DNA of 25,854 nucleotides from assembly GCA_018398815.1 (NCBI GenBank), contig CM031618.1, forward strand, positions 55,114,395 to 55,140,248. The letters are read 5' to 3'. Below are positions 18,200 through 25,854 of the stretch, one piece after another. The notes below the pieces were generated by a model, which searched no databases, had not been told where the DNA came from, and saw nothing but the letters and a program-made list of their open reading frames with translations. The translations under genes were made by a program, and so were the position numbers. How positions within the stretch are numbered: the first letter of the stretch is position 1; the number at the start of each line of letters is the position of its first letter. The DNA comes from Conus ventricosus (Eukaryota > Mollusca > Gastropoda > Neogastropoda > Conidae).

Positions 18200-20174
18200 C
18201 AAAAAAGGGTTGAAGGGGAGAGGGGGGGGGGAGGTATGCTAAAAAGCAAAACAACGCATCGCCCCGTCATATATCTTTGGAACATCGTTCCATAGCTAAT
18301 GGAGTCTGCAGGAGTTTGGGAAAAGAGGGGGTGGGGTGGGTTGGGGTGGGGGTAGTTTTAGCGCTGGACAGATTTAAGAGGGCGGAGGAAGTGGGAGGGC
18401 GAGGAGGGGGAGGAAGGGAGGGGGGGGGGGGGCGTGAGTGGTGAGGCGCAGTCGTGTGAGATGGAAAAGGCCTAAAAACAATATACACAAAAAAGAAAAA
18501 AGACAAAAAAAAGGGACACCCTTCTTTTGCCATCTGATATGGCCAAGTGCACTTTTGTCTCTCCCCCCCCCCTCCAAATCCTCTCTCCATTCACCCACCC
18601 ACCCCTTTCCTCTCCCCCTCCCCTCCCTCCCCCCATCCCCACCCCCGGCCACCCTCCCCATTCGTTTTCCTGCCGGCGTGTCGTCCGCGTGGAGGTTTGT
18701 TGCATGTGCATCATGCTTTTTGTTGTTTGTTGTTTTTTTTTTTTCTTGTTTTTTGTGCGAGAGTTTTAAAAAGGGGGGTAAATTTATCCTTGACGGGGTC
18801 GGGTGTTTTCCCCCCTTCAGTGGGTCCACGGAGCGAGGGGGGTTTACCCCGCTTACCTCATCATGCGGCCCCCGCTGTTCACTTTGAAGTGCCCAATCTC
18901 TTTCTGTAGACGAGTGGCGATCTCTGGGCCACCCCACCCACCCCCCCACACCACACACAACACCCCCCCTCCTCCCCTTTCCCCCCCCCCCCCCCACTCC
19001 CCCCACCTCCCACTCCCCTTTCCCCCAAGCCTTTTTTTTCTTCTCCTCCACAACTTTTTTGATTTTTTATTCTTCAAGGTCGGAAAAGAAAAAAAAATTA
19101 AAGAGAAAAAAGAAAAGAAAAAAAAAGAAACTAAAAAATTTGGGCGGGGGCAGACCAAACGCCCCCCCCCCCCCCCCAAAAAAAAAAAAAAAATAATAAT
19201 TTTTTTAAAAAAAAAAAAAATTTTTTTTATATTTACATAGGATATATATAAAAAACCTTCAAATTCGCATGGATATTTTTTACTTTTCAAAAAAAAGGGC
19301 GAAATTAAATTTATTTGGGTATGTAAACTCTTAAAGAAGAGGGATAATCATTAGGCCCATTTCTGTACAACGATAAAGGGTTTGAACTGAAAATATTTTT
19401 TGTTCAAGTCTTGCCTTTCAACCCCTCGTTGGGGAGAGTTCCCAATTTCATGTGGTTTTTGTACCCCCCTTCTTATAGAACGGGGAGTACTTTACAAGGG
19501 GAACGAAAAATCTTCTGTGTGTTTCGTCTGTCCGTGTAAAAATGTGTTCCACTCCTCCAAAAAAAAACTATGGCCGACTTCTAAAAAATTTGTACTGTTC
19601 ATTAGGGGCACGAATGATGCCCGTGTTTTATTTTACCGTTATAGCCTTTCCCAACGGCAAACGCCCTTTTGGTTTTTTTTTCCAGGAATTCCAGAAAGTA
19701 CGGGCCCGATTTTTCGAAAACGGGTGGGGAAAAGGTCCAAATGGGGGCCGATTTACCCGAATACCCCGTTACTAACGCTAAAAACGGCCCAAAACTTTTT
19801 TTTCCTTTTTATTGAAATCCACGCGTATTCAAGAAAACGGGAGACTTTTTAATTTTGCATCTTGTTTGTTTTTCTTCCGTTTTCCCAGAAATTTTTTTGG
19901 GATAGGGTTTTACTGCACAATACAAGCAGTGAAATTGGGGATACAATCAATCCCGTGTAAAAGGGACTTGTTAAGATACAAAAACACCTCAGTATATTAA
20001 ATTTTTGGACCCCCCTTTTCGAAGCTATGCTTCAAGAGGGGGGAGGGGAGGGGGGGGGGGGGGGAAAGCCCAAAGGGGACAGGATTGGGGGGTATACTGA
20101 TCTAAATGTTACACCGCTGGCAAGAAAGAAAACAGACAACAGACAGCAGATCACACACACAACACAAACGCACG

Positions 20175-20212
<38 letters not shown>

Positions 20213-20388
20213 ACACACACAACACAACACCACACACCTACAGTAACATGAAAATAGAACGAGGCCTGTGTTAAAACCCCACTCCCCCCCCCCGAAGAAA
20301 AAAAGATATTTTTAAAGCCACATAATCATTCTTTGCAAACGGTTATTGAAAATGAAACCAAGCCTTTTGTGGCCGAAGAAAAAGGGCT

Positions 20389-20434
<46 letters not shown>

Positions 20435-22892
20435 GGGGAATTTATCAAAACCGTTTTTGAAATGTGCATTACATAATTCCCGTTGTAAGTCGTTTTTTTT
20501 GGGTTTTACTTTTTTGTTGGCAAAATTGACAAAACCAAACCAAAACCCAAACCGAAAACATCCCAAAACTATCTCCAGTAAATCTGAAATAAATTTAGCA
20601 AACCCGCCAAAAGAAGGGGACAAACGACACGTTCAAGACAAGACAACGCGCGTTTTGACCTCTCGGTCTTCTTCGGGCAAGCAAACAAAGGGCACGAAAA
20701 AAACGCATTTTTCATTAGCTTGGTCTGTTCAGCGCAAGGTCCAGTCTCTCACTTTGAACTTATATCTTAAAAAAAAAGAAACAATGGGTTTTAAACAGAA
20801 AACGGGGGGGGTAAGTTTGCCCCCATTTTTCCCTGCCCCATTTTATTTCATTTTGAAATTTATTTATAGCCCGCCAAAGGGGATCCAACCGTAATAAATA
20901 AAAAAAATAGGTGAAAAGAAAAAAAATTACTCAAAACGGGGTTTTAAGCAAAATATACAATGAGAAGTGAGTATAGACAAAAAGGAAAGAGCGAGAGGGG
21001 GGAAAGGGAAGGGAAGATGGGAAAGGGGTTTTAAGAATTCGAGGGTGAATTAGTGCGTTTTTTTTTTTTTTTTTGTTTTTTTTTTTTTTGCGAAAAATTT
21101 TTTTCGTATTTGGAGGGGATCCCAAAGAGCAGTTGGTGGAAAATTGGGAATTTCATATTTTCTTGTTTTTTCCCTTTTGACGACAGTTAAACAAACAATA
21201 AGGTAGAAAGATATGCAGGGTGCGAGCGGCACACTTACCCACCGGGTCACAACATACGTAATACCTATCATTTTATGTATGTCTGTCTTCTGTCTGTCTG
21301 TTTTCCCTGCCTTGTGTGTGGTTTTTGTGTTTTGGGTGTGGTGTGTGTTGTGTGTGTGGGGTTTGGGGTTGGTGGCTGCTGCGTTGTGTGTGTGAGAGAG
21401 GAAAGAAGAGAGATGCTTTTTGTTGTGTGGGGGGCGCGCGCGCGCCGGTGGGGGGGGTGGTGTGTGTGTTTTGTTTTTGTGTGTGTTGGGGGTTGGTTTT
21501 TAAAAGCAAAAAAAGCTTTTCATTGATACCGATTTTTTTTCTTTTTTTTCTTTTTTCCTTCAAAGTTTTTAGAGGATAGGGGGGAGGTAGGGAGGGGTTT
21601 TTTTTATTAAAAGAATGGACTGTGGGGTTGGAAAAAGTTGTGTTTAATGACCTAAACTTTTATTTAAACGCTGGTTGGTTGAAAGAGACATGGGGGGCTT
21701 TATATACGTAATGTGGTCTGTCTGTCTGTCTGTCTGTCTGTCTGTTTTCGCTTTTTCTGTCTCGTCTCCTCTCCCGTCTGTCGTCTGTCTCCTCTGTCCC
21801 CCTCTCTCTTTCTCTCTCTCTCTCCTCTCTTCTTCTTCCCCCTTTTCTCTCTCTCTCTCTCTTTATGTCCTTTCCGTTCGCTCTGTCGCTTTATTTCCCA
21901 GAAATTTTTCTCTGTGTGCGCAAAAAATCACACCACACCACACACACACACACACACCACACACACCACACCACCAAAACACAACACACCACACCCCAAC
22001 CCCCCCACTCACTAAACTAAACCACGGGCGCCGCACGCACGCACACACTATGTGGTGTTGGGGGTGTGGTTTAAATATTATAATATAATAGCAAAGTGAT
22101 TTAAATTCCCAAAAATTTTTGATTTCAACCCCTTTGGGGGGGAACATTTGTTAAAATAAGGTACTAAAAAAGAGAAAACGAAATTTTGGGCCCGGGTTTT
22201 CGTTCATCAGGTGACAGCGCAACCCGGGGGTAGAAACAAATTTGCGATTCTCTTTTTTTACCTTTTTTAACATATTAATATATTTTAATATAATAATATA
22301 ATATATATTATATATATATATATTAGAATTTAAAAACAAAGCGCTTTTAGTCTAAGATGGAAATGGAAGAGATGCATTCATATCTAATATTCATAGTATA
22401 TATATAATATATATATAATATATATTATATAATATATATATTAAACAACAGGGGAAAATACACGGGGGAAGAAAAAGAGAAAAAAAGGAGAGAAGAGAAG
22501 AGAGAGAGAAAGAGAGAAAAAACTGGCAAATTCATCCCATGCGAAAAAACGCAAATTAAAAATTGAACACACACGCACCACACGCACAACACACACAACA
22601 CCACCAAAGCCACACACACACACACAAACACACACACACAAAACCCCACACACACAACACACAACACCACACACACACACCGTCTGTCTGATCTGTCCAT
22701 TTGACTGCCATCTATCTATTATCGGCTATCTATCTTCGTTATCATCTATCTATCTTATCTATCCATAATCTATTTTTCTATCTAATAATAATATATAATT
22801 TTAATTTTTATATAAAATATATAATATAATAATATATCTTCATCTATTTTTATTTTTACGTCGTCTGCTTTGTCTAAATTTTTATTATCTTC
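18200..22892. other. Low-complexity, homopolymer-heavy region of doubtful base quality
   Basis: Dense G, C, A and T homopolymers alternate with scraps of unique sequence. Notable are poly-G of 44 at 20389-20432, A/T runs at 19083-19245, G runs at 20037-20064, T runs at 21059-21089 and 21533-21550. CA repeats lie at 20150-20240, 21930-22000 and 22565-22680, CTGT and CT at 21716-21865, TA at 22265-22325 and 22395-22443, and TCTA at 22707-22765. Frames up to 225 codons here (18374-19051 minus, 19400-19852 plus, 20346-20894 plus) are rich in Gly, Pro, Lys or Phe and match no family I know. I call no gene. Confidence 0.6.
20389..20432. repeat. Poly-G tract, 44 bases
   Basis: Uninterrupted G run, the longest homopolymer in the window. 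It may be real quadruplex-forming DNA or an artefact of two-colour sequencing chemistry, where no signal is called G. Confidence 0.95.
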
Positions 22893-23105
22893 CAGTTGAG
22901 ATCAGGTCTTTTCTGTTTGTCCAAACCCTTTTAAATTAGAGATTCCAGATCTTTCTTTTTGTAGTCCATTTCTTCTATATAGTTGAGACTCCCAACTTTC
23001 TCTGTTTTAGGTTTATTTTCTTTTTTGTTAAGACTCCAAAACCTTTTTTTTTTTTTAGGCCATTATTTTCCCTTTTGTATACTAGTTTGAGACTCCAACC
23101 TTTTC
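22893..23105. repeat. Degenerate 44-58-bp tandem repeat, about five units
   Basis: Units are marked by GTTGAGATCAGG (22896), TTAGAGATTCCAG (22937), AGTTGAGACTCCC (22981), GTTAAGACTCCAA (23027) and GTTTGAGACTCCAA (23085), each followed by a T-rich stretch with GTAGNCCATTT-like blocks. Divergence and T-run length vary between units. Confidence 0.65.
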
Positions 23106-23289
23106 CGGGGTATCCATCCTTTCACTTTAATCAAAACGAAACAACTTTCCCCTTCCACGTCTTTTTCGACACTGCTCCTCTTTTTTATTGTTTCCTTTTT
23201 GAATAGGTTATCACTGATTACGGTTTTTCGCCTGAACCATTTTTTTAAAGAGGAAATTTTTTTTTTGGTGTGTTTTTTTTTTTTAAAAA

Positions 23290-23740
23290 TCACGCCTCAT
23301 ACGTAAGGCCCCTACTGAGGGGAAAACCCGACCCTTAACAGGAAAAAGGCCCTTACTGCAGGAAAAACCCACCGTCTACAAAGGCCCTCACTCAAAACCG
23401 ACCCATACAGTAAGGCCCCCCATGCGGAAACCGTCGTCATACAGTATAGCCCTCTAGCGGGAAACCGACCGTCATAAGTATGGCCCTCTACTGCGGGAAA
23501 AAACCCACCGCATACAGTATGGGCCCTCTACTGCGGGAAACCTGACCGTCATACAGTATAGGCCCTCTATGCAGAAACCTGACCGCATACAGTATAGGCC
23601 CTCTACTGCGGAAGCCTGACCGTCATACAGTAAAGGCCCTCTACTGCGGGAAACCTGACCGTCATACAGTATAGGCCCTCTACTGCGGGAAACCTGACCG
23701 TCATGCAGTATAGGCCCTCTACTGCTGGAAACCTGCGCTG
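23290..23740. repeat. 39-bp minisatellite, about 11 units, decayed at the left end
   Basis: The unit is AGGCCCTCTACTGCGGGAAA followed by CCTGACCGTCATACAGTAT. Units from about 23510 to 23735 are close to this; those from 23290 to 23500 carry many single-base losses and extra A or C in runs. The minus-strand open frame reads as repeats of YCMTVRFPAVEGP but breaks at indels, so it is not called coding. Confidence 0.9.
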
Positions 23741-23746
23741 CCCATG

Positions 23747-24015
23747 ACCTCACCACCAATTCGGTCTATCGCCTTCCTTATCGTCACAAGACAACATGGA
23801 TACACCACCAATTCGGTCTATCGCCTTCCTTATCGTCACAAGACAACATGGATACACCACCAGTTCGGTCTATCGCCTTCCTTATCGTCACAAGACAACA
23901 TGGATACACCACCAATTCGGTCTATCGCCTTCCTTATCGTCACAAGACAACATGGATACACCACCAATTCGGTCTGTCGCCTTCCTTATCGTCACAAGAC
24001 AACATGGATACACCC
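23747..24015. repeat. 52-bp minisatellite, five units, open in all three plus frames
   Basis: The unit is CATGGATACACCACCAATTC, GGTCTATCGCCTTCCTTATC, GTCACAAGACAA. Five copies differ by only a few substitutions (CCAGTTC in the third, GGTCTGTC in the last). As 52 is not a multiple of three and the unit has no stop in any plus frame, three overlapping frames stay open (23744-24064, 23796-24152, 23848-24225). These are arithmetical products of the repeat, not genes. Confidence 0.95.
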
Positions 24016-24102
24016 TCGCTCCAAGCACTGGCATCTGCTGGATTATGTCCCCCGACTACTGTGAAATGGACCACCACGGAGTTCCGTTCTATTCAAAGAA
24101 GA

Positions 24103-24640
24103 TACGACCGGAACAGCTCAGTGGAAGAGCGCCGGACTCGTCATCTTGGTGATCCTGGGGTTGCAGGTTCGAATCTCTGCCGGGCCGTTATATCGGTAGC
24201 AGGGGGATTTTTCCCTCGGAATTAACATTGGTTCTGTCTCCATTTTCCTATACATCCTTCGATGGACTAAAAACCGAGTTCGTGTGTGACCGCAACGCAT
24301 AACATCTTGGCCACAAAGTAAAAATCCCATCACCAGGCTTTCGGAAGAGAAGCCATTTTGGCCGTTGGTATAGGATACACGTTACACTATAGCATGCCCT
24401 GCATGAGTAATGTAAAGAAATGAAGGAAGAGACTGTAATTGATTGAACAAAATTGAACAATATTGACTGGATGACTCTGAAACGACTGATATGAAGCGCC
24501 AGCTGGCAGCTCTTCAGCGCACTAACCCAGGTCGGCAGCCCGTTTGGTTGTAACCGAGTGTGGAATGCAAAGCGCTTAACCAGCTTGTCTCCAACCGATG
24601 ATAACGCTATATAAGTATTCATAAAATAAGATAATACTAA
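24103..24640 (+). mobile_element. SINE with tRNA-like head, body and a second 3' module
   Basis: The head at about 24103-24187 has an A box (ACAGCTCAGTGG, 24112-24123) and a B box (GGTTCGAATCT, 24167-24177) at tRNA-like spacing, which would serve as an internal RNA polymerase III promoter. The body from about 24232 to 24397 is colinear with 3957-4121. After 24400 the sequence differs from that copy. It ends in AAGCGCTTAACCAGCTTGTC, CGATGATAACGCTATATAAG and then A/T-rich sequence, the style of a 3' end I associate with mollusc SINEs. The element is either one long SINE or two stacked ones. Confidence 0.7.
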
Positions 24641-25120
24641 TAAAGAAGCAATTTGAAAATAATATTAATAAAAAGACTTCTTTGTTTATTACATTGTTCC
24701 AACCGTCAGCGGACGGAATAAAGACACTATCAACACAAGAACCACGTTGACTATGTTGTCGTACCCTGGCTAAAAGACTACCAGGATCATCCAGACACTG
24801 AAGTACATGAACACTATGGTACATAATGCTCAGCTGGATAGAGATGACGTGTGGGTGAACCGTTTTAGATTACCCGCCACGTGGCACCACACTCCGACTT
24901 CGGGGGTTTGCGGAAACTGATAATGTTTTATGCTAGGAGCTGTTTGACAACTGAAGACAATTCCCGCATAAAAACATGCAGAGATAACAACATTTTGATG
25001 AAGCCTTGTGTTTCTATCCTATGTCAATTGCTGACCAAAGCCTTAAGGCCAAGGCGGACACAGATGTTGAACACATCCAATTTACATCACTGCACCCCGC
25101 CTACTCTAAAAGGTTACAAT
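24641..25120. other. Unassigned spacer
   Basis: Unique sequence. An open frame at 24881-25174 of 97 codons has no domain, signal peptide or repeat that I recognise and lacks convincing context. Nothing else is seen. Confidence 0.4.
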
Positions 25121-25194
25121 ACGTTGTGTTTGGTCAGTAACGTTGTGTTGGTCCTACTTGGTGTTGGTCAGTAACGTTGTGTTAGTCAGTGATA
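25121..25194. repeat. Short GTTGTGTTGGTCAGTAAC tandem repeat
   Basis: ACGTTGTGTTTGGTCAGTA (25121), ACGTTGTGTTGGTC...GTGTTGGTCAGTA (25140) and ACGTTGTGTTAGTCAGTGATA (25174) form about three uneven units. Confidence 0.7.
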
Positions 25195-25310
25195 GGCGCA
25201 TTCCTCGAAGTGGATGGAACTGGAAAGTACGGTTCCCAGTCTGCCTGTTAGACCCCATAGCACACTCAACTCTGAATATGAACAGGCTGGCTACCAAACT
25301 CTCGCACAAG

Positions 25311-25388
25311 TAAGAGCCCTAACGGAATCGAACCTTCGACTTTTCGAAACTCGCAATCCGTAACGCTATCCACAAACGCCACAGCGGC
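25311..25388 (-). mobile_element. tRNA-like SINE head, minus strand
   Basis: Read on the minus strand, there is an A-box-like GGCGTTTGTGGATAGCG, an anticodon-arm-like CGGATTGCGAGTTTCG and a B-box GGTTCGATTCC, in order and at tRNA-like spacing. The acceptor ends do not pair cleanly, so a SINE head or tRNA pseudogene fits better than a working tRNA. No SINE body was matched beside it. Confidence 0.5.
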
Positions 25389-25599
25389 CAATATCAACAA
25401 CGTGGACTTGGACGTTAGTCTCCTGGGTCTTATGTTGACGCCGGGTTATTATTGAAACAAAGAGCAAGAGTACTGGCCCGTGTCATTTCGTCTTGGACCA
25501 ACAGATTACCTCATTAATATCGTTCATCGTCATCATCGTAATTGACCACCATACTGTATCAAATGAGACGTCGTGTTGGGTTTCGGCAATACCACCTAC
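25389..25599. other. Unassigned spacer
   Basis: Ordinary-complexity sequence without a recognised gene or repeat. Confidence 0.35.
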
Positions 25600-25714
25600 G
25601 CGGGGAGAGAGAGACAAGAGGAGCGAGAGGACAGAGACTGAGACAGTACACATACAAGAGAAGAGAGAGAGAGAGTAGAGCGAAGAGAGAGAGAGAGAGA
25701 AGGCTGTAACGCAC

Positions 25715-25757
<43 letters not shown>

Positions 25758-25783
25758 TCGAGAGAGAGAAATGCTACAACACA

Positions 25784-25830
<47 letters not shown>

Positions 25831-25854
25831 CGGAAGGCTACGCACAACGAGAGA
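25600..25854. repeat. GA-rich compound minisatellite, continues past the window
   Basis: GA tracts are separated by a recurring spacer: GGCTGTAACGCACAACGAGA (about 25702), ATGCTACAACACACACGAGA (25771) and GGCTACGCACAACGAGA (about 25836). The ACGAG anchors are 69 and 62 bases apart, so the microsatellite is part of a longer tandem unit. The array is cut by the window edge. Confidence 0.85.

Noticed and set aside
18374..19051. 225-codon Gly/Lys/Pro-rich minus-strand frame
   Set aside because: Built from G/C runs in the distorted region; no recognisable domain or codon structure.
19400..19852. 150-codon plus-strand frame
   Set aside because: Mixed composition but with many homopolymer-derived Phe and Lys runs, no family resemblance and unreliable base quality. 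I could not support it as a gene.
24103..24187. Functional tRNA gene
   Set aside because: A and B boxes are present, but the arms pair poorly and the sequence continues into a SINE body shared with another locus.

Overview
The window looks like nuclear DNA from an animal, most likely a gastropod or other mollusc. It has one spliced exon with canonical AG/GT borders, several decayed non-LTR retrotransposons, tRNA-derived SINEs, and a very high load of GA, CA and GACA microsatellites and minisatellites. The mollusc assignment is inferred from remembered styles of LINE and SINE 3' ends; nothing in the window fixes the species. There are no bacterial-type operons, CRISPR arrays or complete protein-coding genes. 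A run of exactly 100 N at 8255-8354 shows that this is a scaffolded draft assembly.

The only host coding sequence I can support is 11695-11938 (+). It encodes a complete second LIM zinc-finger domain of the LMO4 type, with an acceptor before it and a donor after it. The other exons of that gene are not recognisable here. The flanking introns contain AT-rich tetranucleotide repeats on the left and G-rich low-complexity DNA on the right.

Layout. 1-280: GA repeat and short flank. 277-1266: 3' part of a LINE with an RNase H domain and a CCHC knuckle, plus strand. 1283-3650: microsatellites, including a 430-bp purine-rich GA/GACA block, and one copy of a dispersed repeat (1890-2145). 3957-4278: truncated SINE. 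4606-4976: LINE tail of the same architecture as the first. 5418-5550, 5832-6270 and 7348-7439: minisatellites with 26-, 30- and 23-bp units. 6650-6900: second copy of the dispersed repeat. 8255-10756: assembly gap, then a 69-bp satellite of about 35 units with higher-order structure. 10760-11694: CA repeat, then AT-rich intron. 11695-11938: LMO4-like exon. 11939-13730: low-complexity intron with a 50-bp duplication and a long inverted repeat. 13730-15345: two LINE fragments lying 5' end to 5' end, the second split by a CT microsatellite. 15850-16030: 60-bp triplicate. 16536-17075: a third RNase H LINE remnant, minus strand. 17090-23280: low-complexity, homopolymer-heavy sequence of doubtful base quality. 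22893-24015: three successive minisatellites. 24103-24640: SINE with a tRNA-like head. 25311-25388: tRNA-like SINE head on the minus strand. 25600-25854: a GA-rich compound minisatellite running off the window edge.

The genes do not form a pathway. The window is best read as part of an LMO4-like locus, or its neighbourhood, invaded by retroelements whose tails and flanks have expanded into simple repeats. No new gene system is evident. The strongest structural signals are the 69-bp satellite with its higher-order repeat, the abutting LINE pair, the SINE body shared by two differently ended copies, and the previously unassigned dispersed repeat pair.
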